From Cercis canadensis (taxonomy: Eukaryota; Streptophyta; Magnoliopsida; Fabales; Fabaceae): a DNA stretch of 64,000 nt. The notes under the pieces were generated by a model, which was not told the origin of the DNA, did not search any database, and worked only from the letters and a program-made list of their open reading frames with translations. The number at the start of each line of letters is the position of its first letter. The stretch's first letter is position 1. The position numbers were made by a program, and so were the translations under genes. This document shows positions 45,240 through 57,626 of the stretch, piece by piece. The DNA is taken from contig QAOA01001274.1 in the NCBI GenBank assembly GCA_003255065.1, forward strand, positions 115,819 to 179,818, in the 5' to 3' direction.

Positions 45240-45742
45240 NTATATATATATAAATTCACTTACACCAGTGTAAGACTTCATCACTTACAGTCTCCAATAA
45301 CTTCTAGAAAATGAATTTAATTGATCCAACAATTGAATCACGTCATATTGTGGTGTTAATCATGCATGTGTAATTTTACATAAATAAAAAAAATTTTAGG
45401 TATTTAATCCAAATTCATAAAATTTACTTATATTTTAAAATCTTGTTATCCCTTAACATAAGATAATTTAATGGAGTACAATCAATTCTCAAATTTTATA
45501 ATCATAGTCTATATGATAAATTTTTTTAATTCAATGGTTGGATCTATCCCATGACACTTTCCTCCAAATGTTCTAACGAATGTTTTCCTTGGAAAAACTA
45601 TGCAAATCTTTTCCGTGAGAATTTTTGTGAAAAGCTTGCACAAAATTTTTTTCTGTGGGAAAATAACAGTTTTGGTGTAGTGTTCCCCTTTTAACTCCCA
45701 GAAATGAGGTTCTAGATTGTTGGGGTGAACTTGTATACACAG
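43661..45742. other. Intergenic, no gene recognised
   Basis: Contains partly duplicated text (43765-43890 resembles 44605-44980, e.g. GTGAAGAATAT...TGTG.CTTCTGA) and a long CT tract. Frames of about 100 codons at 43846-44136 and 44143-44448 have no recognisable domain. Confidence 0.5.
45169..45239. repeat. (CT)n microsatellite ending in a single N
   Basis: About 70 bp of CT repeats, then N at 45240 and a short (TA)n. Confidence 0.95.
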
Positions 45743-46033
45743 TGATAAGTTAGGCACGAATGATACCCTAGAAGAAAAGACTTATTACTTAAGCATGATT
45801 CATTTAAGTGATAGCTAGGTAATTTTTTCTTAGAATTCTCCCTACTCCTTTCTCTCTCATTCTGTCCTAATAAACGTCGTAGTTTCCACTTCCTCTTAAG
45901 GCTTTACCAGTTGGTCTTGGGATTTGTAATGTGAAATCTGCTTGAGGGACTTTGGTAGCTACTCCGCCACCATGAGGAACATAATAGAGTTGTAATTCAA
46001 GTTCGGAGTTAGTCATTTATTAGGAAAACCTGA
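45743..46033. repeat. Repeat Y, copy 1
   Basis: About 290 bp starting near GATAAGTTAGG and ending near TTATTAGGAAAA.CTGA. Repeated at 47732-48021 with about one difference per 20 bases. Content not recognised. Confidence 0.85.
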
Positions 46034-47341
46034 ACAGAGGACCTATTCAGTGACCGAGGGAGTTAGGGGGAGCCATTATTGGGCTCCAAACTTTTTAAAA
46101 AAATTCTCTTATGCCTAGTTATTCAATACCACAAGTAAAATATTAATGATTGAAATGATCTACACTGTTTATTTCACTTAACAAATATATAAGACCTATA
46201 AAATACATAGTCTAGATCATCTTGCTAATAATTAGCTTATATATATCTTCTATTGTTCCCCTTCTAAATATTTGTAAATAGTTTTTTTAAGAAAAAGTAT
46301 TTGGTAAAAAATGATTACATCATTATATGATTTATTGACTTATGGTACCAAATTCTTAAGAGTGATTTATAAAAAAAAAATTAATTTATTCTAATCAAAC
46401 TTACTTAAATTTTACATAAATTGCATCATTCATGCATAGTTTTTCACTTATTTTAGCAGTAATCTTCTACTGTATTTATAGATATGATTAATACAATCCC
46501 AAAAACTTACTTTCTGATCTATTTTTTCTTTAGATTCAATAGAATTAAAATTCTATTTTATTTGGAATTGATCATTATATTACAAAATCAAATCACTGCT
46601 TGCTGATTTATTTTAACAGTAATGATATTTTAGTTGAGTAATTGATTGATTTATATTTTTGTAGGTTACACATATTTGGAATAGAATTTTTTGGCTCCGT
46701 CCTAGAACTATTGTTTGGGATAGAATCTGTATAAAAAACCTGAGAGGCAAGAGCTATTGTTCAGGATAGTAGACACCAGCGCCCGTTTTGTGATATCTAC
46801 AGTGGTTGAGGACACACATGATTGTTATTGAGCACGTAACATTCTTTAAGAGAATTCAACTTTGATTGTTGGGATTGTATAATATCTACGTCATTTATTT
46901 ATTTTTTATTACATGACTACACAGAAGTTTGAATTTATAATCTCTTGCAAGCTACCTAAAGCCATCACATTTAGTGGCTTCTAGATCATATTTTTCAATA
47001 CTTATTAAGAGTGTTTTATAGTCAATTTATCTGCATGACCTTCCATCAAGTCAACTGTAGGCATATCCTGACTTGTAAAAAACTGCAATAGTTTTATGCA
47101 AAGGATCGGGTTCAGTTAGAAACAAAGACGTCTAGGTAGGTTTTGAAGAAAAATGAATAAATAAAAAGAAAGTTGTACTGTTTTGTGTTGCAAAAATTAG
47201 AACAATAAAATTTGAGAACACAAAAGACAGACATTTACATGATGTGGCAATTGCTTAAGTCCACAGAAGAAGCAACAGAAAAGTTTCACGATCAACCAAA
47301 AAGAATATAATATTTTTCTCAATAGCTCCCAATCCAAATCC
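46034..47341. other. Intergenic, LTR-like text near the right end
   Basis: No gene recognised. The stretch at about 47188-47290 (TTGCAAAAATTAGAAC...CAATTGCTTAAGTCCACAG) resembles copia LTR sequence in general style, but no boundaries could be set. Confidence 0.4.
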
Positions 47342-47730
47342 CTGACTCTATCAAAATTTCTTGCAAACAAAATAAATTTTCTTACTCAAATTTTCCATTC
47401 CGAGAAATTGATCTAGCTATTTCACTACTCAGCCAGTATCGGCACAGCTTTCCAACCCAAAACAACGCTATTGTACATATCTTTCTCAATATTGCTTCAT
47501 GCTGCCTCTACCCATAAACAGCATCATTTTATATGTGCTGATAAGACATATATGAGAATCTTGTATCAACAAGGTGTTGATAAGGATTATGTAGTTATGC
47601 TTGATAAGGATTTAAATTCAAACTCTTCATCCCTTTGTACTGTAATCGAAATCTCAACAAAAGGATAACACAATTTTATCTTTCTTTTGTATTTTAGTTA
47701 CAACAAACCTAAGCTAGGTTTAATAGTTTG
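47342..47730. repeat. Repeat X, copy 1, ending in a truncated small LTR
   Basis: About 389 bp repeated at 48022-48407. Its right part (47602-47730) is the same small LTR as 48279-48504, cut off at the junction with repeat Y, so the duplication followed the LTR insertion. Confidence 0.85.
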
Positions 47731-47731
47731 A

Positions 47732-48021
47732 GATAAGTTAGGTCCGAATGATTCGCTAGAAGACAAGACTTACTACTGAAGCATGATTCATTTAAATGAT
47801 AGCTAGGTAATTTTTTCTTAGAATTCTCCCTACTCCTTTCCCTCTCATTCTCTCCTAATAAACGTCGTAGTTTCCACTTCCTCTTAAGGCATTACCATTT
47901 GGTCTTGGGATTTGGAATGTGAAATCTGCTTGAGGGACTTTGGTAGCTACTCTGCCACCATAAGTAACATAATAGAGTTGTCATTCAAGTTCGGAGTTAG
48001 TCATTTATTAGGAAAATCTGA
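47732..48021. repeat. Repeat Y, copy 2
   Basis: Partner of 45743-46033, lying between the two X copies. Confidence 0.85.
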
Positions 48022-48407
48022 TTCCATCAAAATTTCTTGCAAACAAAAATAAATTTTCTTACTCAAATTTTCCATTCCGAGAAATTGATCTATCTATTTC
48101 ACTACTCAGCCAGTATCGGCACAGCTTTCCAACCAAAAACAACGCTATTGTACATATCTTTCTCAATATTGCTTCATGCTGCCTCTACCCATTTAACAGC
48201 ATCATTTTATATGTGCTAATAAGACATATATGAGAATCTTGTATCAAAAAGGTATTGATAAGGATTATTAGTTATGCTTGATAAGGATTTAAGTTCAAAC
48301 TCTCCATCCCTTTGTACTGTAACCGAAATCTCAACAAAAGGATAACACAATTTTATCTTTCTTCTGTATGTTAGTTACAACAAACCTAAGCTAGGGTTAA
48401 TAGTTTG
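48022..48407. repeat. Repeat X, copy 2
   Basis: Partner of 47342-47730; here the small LTR at its right end is complete. Confidence 0.85.
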
Positions 48408-48504
48408 TTAGGGTTACTCTCTTGTAAAGATACTGATATATATAGTTGTATCTCTTATGATAATCAATACAATTATCTTTTATCCTCAAAGTCTATCTTC
48501 TACA
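48279..48504 (+). mobile_element. Small solo LTR (TRIM-like) with ATGCT target duplication
   Basis: 226 bp, TGATAAGGATTTAA...TATCTTCTACA, flanked by ATGCT (48274-48278 and 48505-48509). Homologous to the reverse complement of 42087-42302, including GCTAGGGTTAATAGTTTGTTAG. No coding content. Confidence 0.8.
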
Positions 48505-48524
48505 ATGCTAACATATACCTGTAA

Positions 48525-48640
48525 TATGAACACCTATATATACTAACGAGATGAGACACTATTTGTTGAAATAGTTGTACCACCCACAGAATTGTCTGTG
48601 TTTAGGGTTTGATTCGCCATATTTTAATATTACTTTCTTT
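48525..48640 (-). promoter_or_regulatory. Relic miR477-type promoter block without hairpin
   Basis: ACCTATATATAC at 48531-48541 and GTTTAGGGTTTGATTCGCC at 48600-48618 match the block upstream of hairpin 3 (31355-31457). Where the stem should be, the sequence is the small solo LTR and repeat X instead. Confidence 0.5.
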
Positions 48641-50092
<1,452 letters not shown>

Positions 50093-50301
50093 TATTGGAG
50101 AGTCAGCTGTTAGTTAGTATTTGATTTTCCTTTTACTTAGTCAAATATACTTGTAACAAACTCTCACATACAACAGCTCCCTTATCTAGGGTTAGTTATC
50201 CTTTATTTTGAATTTCAAATATTCTGTACACTTGTATAAAGTCACAACTACCGCATAATGAAAAGTGAGACCTTTTCCATCTCTTCCTCGGTTTATCTTT
50301 A
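50093..50301 (+). repeat. 5' LTR of the plus-strand copia element
   Basis: TATTGGAGAGTCAGC... to ...TTTATCTTTA, about 209 bp, same as the 3' copy from 63831. The 3' copy has an extra TATCTAGGGT unit, a 10 bp tandem slip. The left edge is set by where the copies diverge and by the polypurine tract at the 3' copy. Confidence 0.85.
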
Positions 50302-50313
50302 TGGTATCAGAGC
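50302..50313 (+). promoter_or_regulatory. Primer-binding site of the plus-strand copia element
   Basis: TGGTATCAGAGC directly after the LTR, complementary to initiator-Met tRNA. Confidence 0.92.
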
Positions 50314-50362
50314 TGTAAAAGCTTTCACAAGCATTTCTGATCCAGCTTTCCTTCTTTACACC

Positions 50363-50446
50363 ATGTCTACCGCATCCTCCATCTACACCATCCCTTCCAC
50401 CAAAAACAGCGCCACCCCTGACCTAGTAACCATTAATGTCTCCAAC
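50363..50446 (+). pseudogene. Copia gag, first 28 codons before the nested insertion
   Basis: Opens with an ATG 50 bp after the primer-binding site, in a Ser/Thr-rich N-terminus, and is cut by the Sirevirus. The frame resumes in register at 60528 when one copy of the CCAAC target duplication is discounted. Confidence 0.85.
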
Positions 50447-51599
50447 TGAGAGTGCAGGATCTATTCCTAGAAGGGGGGGTGAATAGGAATTAATTAAAAA
50501 TTGCTTCTTAAAGCTGATTCAAATAGCAGATTTGTTTAAGAACTTGTTAACGAAAACTAGTTCTTACAAACAAGTTCTTCTACAAATCCCAGACTTGAAT
50601 ATTCAAAAAAAGACTTTACAAACCATGCACCATTAGAAACAGAGGATTAACTAGAGAAGCAAAGATAAAGAAAGAAAGAGCTAGATAGAGATTTTATAGT
50701 GGTTCGGCCTAACATGCCTACATCCACTTCTCTCATGTTAATGGGGTTCCACTATACTTCAAGGTTATTTCTCAAGCTTCTCCAAGCTTTACACCAAGTT
50801 TATTTTACAAGCTTCTTCAAGCTTAGCTCCCATGGTTTTTGTTTTCCAAGCTCACCATGAACTTACTCTCTCTAACTCTAGAGATCACTCACATAGATTT
50901 CTCCCATAGAAATCCAAGATACAAAACCCAAGTGTTTGGTTTAGCCCCAATAGAAACTCTCTCAAAGAGTAGATGTATTACAATGAAGATCTTGAAACAT
51001 GAAGGTATCCGAGAGTAGGAAGAAGAAGATGTAGAACTCAGTTCTTCAACAATGGCTTCCTTCTCTCTTTCTCTTGTGTGTTGCTTCTCTTCTGTTCTTC
51101 ATGAATGAATATGAATACTTGATGCCTTCTTGCTTTATTGGCTTCCCTTGCACGTGAAAGGCCAAATGGTGAGGGAAAAGAGGAGCCATCAACTGGTTGA
51201 CCCCTTGTCCATCAGTCACACTGCTTTCCTCCTTTTTGTCCAAAAAGTTTCTCTTTGTGTAAGAGAGTAGAAACAACTTTCTTGATACTTGAGCTTTTCC
51301 AAAAGCACATAGAAAGATATTTCCTATTTACTAAGAGTAGAACTCTTAGTCAGATAAGCAAAAGGGAAACTTTGGCCTGAAGCCCGCAAGCAGCCTTGTC
51401 CACATCAACAATCTCATAGTCCTATCACATGATCCAAAACTAGTTTTGAAGAATAAGTTCTTCAAGACTCATTTGAAGATTGAGCTGGATACAACTTAGA
51501 AAACATAGCAAAGATTAATAACAAGACAAACAACACATATAAGAAATTAAGACATTATTGTTATCATCAAAACAGGTTCAGAAACTTGTGGGACTAACA
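50447..51599 (-). repeat. 3' LTR of Sirevirus copy 2
   Basis: TGAGAGTGCAGGATC...GTGGGACTAACA on the plus strand. Shares general sequence with the LTRs of copy 1 but is a distinct subfamily. Confidence 0.93.
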
Positions 51600-51614
51600 A
51601 TCTCCCCCTTTTTG
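51600..51614 (-). promoter_or_regulatory. Polypurine tract of Sirevirus copy 2
   Basis: The minus strand reads AAAAAGGGGGAGATTGT into the 3' LTR. A second similar tract (TCTCCCCCTTT on the plus strand) lies at 51808-51818. Confidence 0.85.
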
Positions 51615-52088
51615 GTGATGACAATAATGTGATTTGAGAAAAGCTCCCTCTTAGTTTATGCCTAGCAAGAACTGAAAAATCAAAACTTCTAGCATTAACA
51701 TTATATCAGAATCAGACGGGAGTTTTCTCAAATAACCTGTCCAATATCAATTCAGACACATAGCAGATATGACAGTTCAAACAGACTATCCCACATAACA
51801 TTATTTTCTCCCCCTTTGGCATTATCAAAAAGAGGGGAAATAATACTACCAACCAGATTAGTGCAGAGTAATCTACATGATCATAGGAATCAAATGAAAA
51901 CAGGAAGAGGATCAAAGCATTAGAGCAGCCAAAATTAAGATTATCATGACAAAATAGGACACAATCAGTCAAGCATAAGCAAAATAAGTATGAATGATGC
52001 AAGTGCAGTGATGAAAGTAATAGGTTATAGAATGTCCACCTATGCTACATTTACAGTCAAAGTTGTATCAAAAGAGACTGAATAAAAA
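51615..52088. other. Sirevirus copy 2 3' non-coding region
   Basis: Between the env-like stop and the polypurine tract; aligned in part with 9707-10140. No gene supported. Confidence 0.6.
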
Positions 52089-53841
52089 TTAAGGATCAGA
52101 AGATGGAGGTTGCTGAGAGGCAAGGAGAGCTGTCAACTTGTCCTTAATGATTGCCAAATCCTTTTCAACTGCAGTCATCCGAGCAGTAGAGTCAAAGGCC
52201 AAAGTCTGGAAGAAGTTCAGACGCCTGCCAATCTGATTGGCTAGCTCCTCTGGATTGATTGAACTGATCTATTCTTCATGATCCACCCTATCAGAAGGTT
52301 GAGCCGAAGGTCCTGACTTTCTGGCTTTCTTGGTTGGCTTGGAACTGGATGGATTACTGGCAGCATGCTTTTTAGATTTGGCTGAAAGGGAGCTGGTCGA
52401 GGCTGCATGTTGTTTTCCTTTGCCAGTTGAAGAATGCACAGTGGGTTCTGAGAGGGGATTAGTGGAAGGAAGAGGTTTTTTGAGGATAAACTTATCCGGA
52501 AGTGGTTCAAATTCAAATTTGGAAAGATCAATCTTAAAGTATTTGCAAAGTTTGACAATGATCATTCCATAAGGTAAACTGGTTTTGGTTCTTGATCCTT
52601 TGACAGTAGCAGCCATTGTGCTTAGGATCAATCTATGTAGGTTCAGTGGCAACTGGTTTTTCAAATGATAAAGCAGGAAGAGATCAGGAGTGGACACCTC
52701 AGTATGACTTCCTATACGGGGTAAGATATGAGAGGTTATTATCTTGGCCAAGGTTCTAGTGAAGGAATTGAAGCAGTGAATTGAGGGAGGTCTGCCCAGC
52801 CCTCTTTGGTCAGGAAAGTCACATATGGATTCCATGGCATCATCAAAAGATACCAAATCAGATGGCCAAATTTTTTGTACTATCCTACATTCTCCTTTCA
52901 CAGGTAGCCTCAGAATGCTTTCTAATAATCTTTCAGAGATTACCATTTCAGTTCCAGCAATGAAGGATTTTAAATAAATAATTCCAGAATCTGAGCCTCT
53001 CAGTGGCTGCAGATGGGCATAGAACAAGCAAATTACCTTGGGAATTAAGGGTTCTTCTATTTTGAGAATGCTTGTCCATCCCATAAGAGCAAAGGCTTCT
53101 TCAATTGTTGTGGTTGTTGGTAATGGAGAGTCCAAGTGAATGATGCACCCTGGAGCATAAGACCTCTTGTCAGAGTCTGAAGAAATTTTCCTCAGCAGTC
53201 GTGCTCTCAAATAGTTAGATTTCCTCTTCAGACTCAGTACTGCAAGTAGTACTTATAGATTATTTTCCAGAGTCATGACTTTTAGAGGATGATCCTTTCT
53301 CAGAGGGTTTCGAAGCTTTCTGCTTTTGAGGGACTTTAGTGTGAGTGGTGGTTGCATGTGGCTTCGAGGTAGAACCGAGTGTCTGTGACATTTTCCCTTT
53401 AGACTTAGGAGAAAATGCTGTTTTCCTTGCCAACATTTTCATTCTCCTTGGTCTTGGAGGAGAAATTGATGGATTGGTTTCTGGTTAAGGGTTTGTAGAT
53501 TGAGGGTTAGAATTGACAGCAGGTGATGAAGGTGAAGATGGGGGTTTAGACGATTGGGGATTATGTGATGATGTGTTTGAAGGAGAGGATGGAAGGGCTG
53601 AACCAGGTTGAGGATTGGTAGATGAGGGTTCTGAAATGGGAGAGGGAGAGGCCATTTTACATTTTCCTTTTGCAGTGCTGGAAGCAAATTTCGTTGCTTT
53701 GTGGATAATAGTATCAATGTCTCTTGTTTCTTCGGAGGAGGAGGAATTTTCCACCTGAATGGGATTTTCTTTAGAAGTGCTCACTTCAATCTTTCCCTTG
53801 AGCTGTGCTTTCAATCTTTGGCTTGTTCTTCTTCTGTCCAT
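52089..53841 (-). pseudogene. Sirevirus env-like third ORF, copy 2
   Basis: Starts at an ATG (53839-53841) with a basic Arg-rich opening, then a Ser/Pro-rich region to about 53260 that spans three frames. From 53210 a long conserved domain of about 300 residues runs uninterrupted, followed by Lys/Ser-rich text. An in-frame TAG at 52269-52271 interrupts it, after which the same frame continues 59 codons to a TAA at 52089-52091. Those last codons form a coiled-coil-like stretch conserved in copy 1, where no stop lies at this point. The central part resembles the domain usually annotated as a putative plant transposon protein. Membrane fusion function has not been shown for such ORFs and no clear membrane segments are visible here. 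Confidence 0.75.
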
Positions 53842-54468
53842 GATTTAACAGTTGACTTTTGTGCTTGGAGAATTTGGCAGATGAAGAAGGCAAAAAGGAC
53901 ACACCACGAATGGAGGAGATCGTGGAGAGAAGAACCAGTTGATAGAAAGCAAAACAGGGGAAATGGGAAGTTGAACAGTTAGGTTCAATTTCGAAGAGGC
54001 AAAGAGAAATGAAGCCTGGGAAGGAGCAGACTGAAACGGTGAGTTTTGGCCAATCTTACGGACATATCAAAAGTCGCAAGTGAAATGCACGTTTTGGCCA
54101 GAGGCCAGAAAAATCGGGCTGGAGTGATGGAGGCCCAACTTTAACAACAAAACAGATTGACCCAGAGATAGCTCCAGACCGAAAATGGATAGAGAGGGCT
54201 TTTGGCTCAGAACATATTTTGCCCAGCAAACCCACTAAATTCTCTTCTAATAAAAGATTCAGATACAACCAATTTTATGAGAGAACAAAGTATTCAAAAT
54301 AATTTGGGAAAATTTTGAGAGATGAATGATTGGAATTCAGATTTCTTTTATCAATACTTTCAGAAAGTATAAGAGCACATTTAAGACATTCACTAACCAA
54401 GAAAATTTTTCAAAGAATGAGATGCATATGAACAAATATTTAACACACATGCATGAAGGGATACATCA
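53842..54468. other. Spacer between pol and env-like ORF of Sirevirus copy 2
   Basis: About 630 bp non-coding, counterpart of 15243-15924. Confidence 0.6.
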
Positions 54469-57400
54469 TTATTGCAAATTGATCATGCCTAATTCATGTC
54501 TTAGAAAGCAAAATTTTTCTTCAGCTAGAGGTTTTGTGAAAATGTCAGCAAGCTGATCTTCAGTGTTAATAAAGGAAAGTTCAATGTCACCTTTCAACAC
54601 ATGATCTCTAAGAAAATGATGCTTAATATCAATGTGCTTAGTCCTAGAGTGCTAAACTGGGTTTCTAGCAATGTTAATAGCACTTGTATTATCACATAGT
54701 AAGGGAATTTTGTTCAGAAGTATATCATAATCAGAAAGTTGTTGTTTCATCCATAGCACTTGTGAGCAACACAGACCAGCTGCTATGTATTCGGCTTCAG
54801 CTGTTGATTGAGCCACTGAGTTCTGTTTCTTTGATTGCCAAGAGACTAGTGCTCCCCCGAGAAATTGACAACCTTCACTTGTGCTTTTTCGATCAATGGA
54901 ACAGCCAGCATAATCCGAATATGTATAAGAAACTAGTTCGAAAGAACTAGTTCTATTGAACCATAAACCAACATTCATAGAATTTATTAGATATCAAAAT
55001 ATACTTTTGACAGCAATTAAGTGAGATTCCTTTGGATTAACTTGAAATCTGGCACATGCACACACAGAATAAATGATGTCTGGCCTACTTGTCGTTAGAT
55101 ATAGCAGAGATCCTATCATACCTCTAAACCTTTTCTCACACACAGATTTACCCTTTTCATCCAGTACCAATTTCGTAGCAGGACTCATAGGGGTTGAAAT
55201 TCCTTTTGCATTGTCCATGCCAAACTGCTTGAGTAATTCTTTTGTGTACTTTGACTGATTAATGAAGATTTCATCTCTGATTTGTTTCACTTGAAGTCCA
55301 AGGAAGAAGTTGAGTTCTCCCATCATACTCATCTCAAACTCACTTTTTATTAGTGACTCAAAATCCTTGCAGAGCTTATTGTTAGTTGAACCAAAGATAA
55401 TATCATCAACATAAATTTGAACTATGACAATATCACGAGATACTCTTTTAGTGAAGAGAGTGGTATCAACTTTTCCTCTCAGAAAATTATTTTTCATGAG
55501 AAATTCACTAAGTCTATCATACCAAGCTCTAGGAGCTTGCTTAAGACCATAGAGAGCTTTGGAAAGCTTATATACGTGGTTAGGAAAGTCTAGATTTTCA
55601 AAACCAGAGGGCTATTTAACAAACACTTCTTCACTAATGTATCCATTTAAAAATGCACTTTTCACATCCATTTGAAAAACTTTAAAGCCTTTGAAAGAAG
55701 CAAATGCAAGAAACATTTTAATAGCTTCTAGTCTAGCTACAGGAGCAAAAGTTTCTTCATAGTCTATACCTTCCTGCTAATTGAAACCTTGAGCTACCAG
55801 TCATGCTTTGTTTCTCACAACTTTCCCATCTTCATCAAGCTTGTTTCTGAACACCCATCTTGTACCTATGATTGTTTGACCTTTTGGTTTAGGAACAAGA
55901 GTCCAGACTTGATTCCTTAAGAACTGATTCAGTTCCTCTTGCATTGCCATTATCCATCCTTCATCTTGAAGTGCCTCATCAATCTTGGTAGGCTCGGACA
56001 AGGATAATAGAGCCAAATTTGCATGTTTATCCCGGAGAGATGCTCTTGTACTAATCCCTCTTCTCAAGTCACCAATCACTTTGTCAATTCGATGATCTTT
56101 TAGAACTCTGGTTTCCTTTGACAGAGAATCTCTCACATTTATTTGTAGAGCTTCCTCTTCGGTTGGTTCTGAAAGATCTAGCTCTATGTGAATTGAATCA
56201 CATGGAATTTGCTCTGCTAACTTCTCTTGATTGTGTTCTGACTTGGAGGATCTTTTGAGGTTGTCCTGCAATAACTCGTTTTCGTCAAGGGTATTGGAAA
56301 CCAAGGGACAATTAGATTCATCAAAAACAACATGCATTGATTCCTCAACTATAAGAGTTCTTTTATTGAAAACTCTATAAGCTTTGCTTGACAAAGAGTA
56401 ACGTAGGAAAATGGCTTCATTAGATTTTGAATCAAATTTTTCCAAATGATTTTTTCCATTATTTAGCACAAAACATTTGCATCCAAATGCATGAAAGTAG
56501 CTTACATTAGGTTTTCTCCCCTTCCAAATCTCATAAGGGGTTTTCTTCAAAATAGGCCTGATTAAACATCTATTTAAAATATAGCAAGATGTATTTATAG
56601 CTTCAGCCCAAAAGTATTTTGGTAAATCATTTTCACATAACATGGTTCTGCCCATCTCAACTAAAGATCTATTTTTCCTCTCAACCACACCATTTTGTTA
56701 GGGGGTTCTAGGAAAGGAGAAATTATGGTGAATTCCTTATTTTTCACAAAAAATTTGAAATAGTTGGTTCTCAAATTCTCCACCATGATCACTTCTAATT
56801 GATAAGATGACAAAACCTTTTTCATTTTGCATTTTCTTGCTGAAGCTTTCGAAAACCCCAAAGGTGTCATCCTTATGAGCAAGTAAGAAAACCCAAGTAA
56901 ATCTTGAAAAGTCATCTACAATTACAAAACAATATTTCTTTCCATTCAAACTAGATGTAGATGTTGGTCCAAAGAGATCCATGTGAAGAAGATGGAGTGG
57001 TCTAGAAGATGACAGTTCCTTCTTAGACTTGAAAGAGGATTTAGTTTGTTTGCCTTGCTGACAAGTAGCACACACTTTGTTTCTTTCAAAAGATAATTTA
57101 GGCAAACCAGAAACTAGATCCTTTTTAGAAAGCTTGGACAAGAGTTTAAAATTCACATGACCAAGTCTTCTATGCCACAGCCATGAGTTGATGTTTTGAG
57201 AAGTAAAAGATGTTTCCTTTTTAGATGACAGAGAGCTTCCGGAAACAATATAAACATTAGAGCATCTTTGACCAACGAATAAGACATCATCAGAGTTCTT
57301 CTTATGAATAATGCAATGAGGAGTTTCAAAGGTAATTTTATGACCCTTGTCACAAAGCTGACTTATACTCAATAAATTATACATCAATCCTTTAACTAAG

Positions 57401-57603
57401 TAAACATTGTCAATCAGTAAATTAGGAGAAATTTTTACTTTACCTAGACCTACAATTCTGCCTTTGCTATTGTCACCAAAAGAGATGTCTCCCAAATCAA
57501 CTTTGTTGATGGAGACAAATTTTGAGGTATCACCAGTCATGTGTCTGGAACAGCCACTGTCTAGATACCAGCATTCGCTTTTGGCTTGATAGCAAACCTG
57601 CAA
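54469..57603 (-). pseudogene. pol: Sirevirus pol, copy 2
   Basis: The minus strand carries all copia pol domains. The protease has the intact Leu-Asp-Ser-Gly motif at about 57555. The integrase zinc finger lies near 57175-57060. The integrase core reads Leu-His-Met-Asp-Leu-Phe-Gly-Pro, Ser-Asp-His-Gly-Gly-Glu-Phe and, after a frame break near 56690-56737, Val-Glu-Arg-Lys-Asn-Arg. Reverse transcriptase has Tyr-Val-Asp-Asp at about 55400-55412, and RNase H starts near 54960. Breaks occur at about 56700, 55800-55785, 55612 (stop), 54990 and 54652 (stop). All key catalytic residues are present but the frame is interrupted at least five times. The last codons end at a TAA at 54469-54471. Confidence 0.92.
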
Positions 57604-57626
57604 TAAGATTAGAAAGGCTTAGGTAC

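Noticed and set aside
45257..45272. Perfect palindrome CTTACACCAGTGTAAG
   Set aside because: Could be the tip of a MITE, but no matching terminal repeat or target duplication was found in the next few hundred bases.
51046..51276. 76-codon minus-strand frame repeated at 59966-60196
   Set aside because: Lies in both LTRs of Sirevirus copy 2; conserved only because LTRs are copies of each other.
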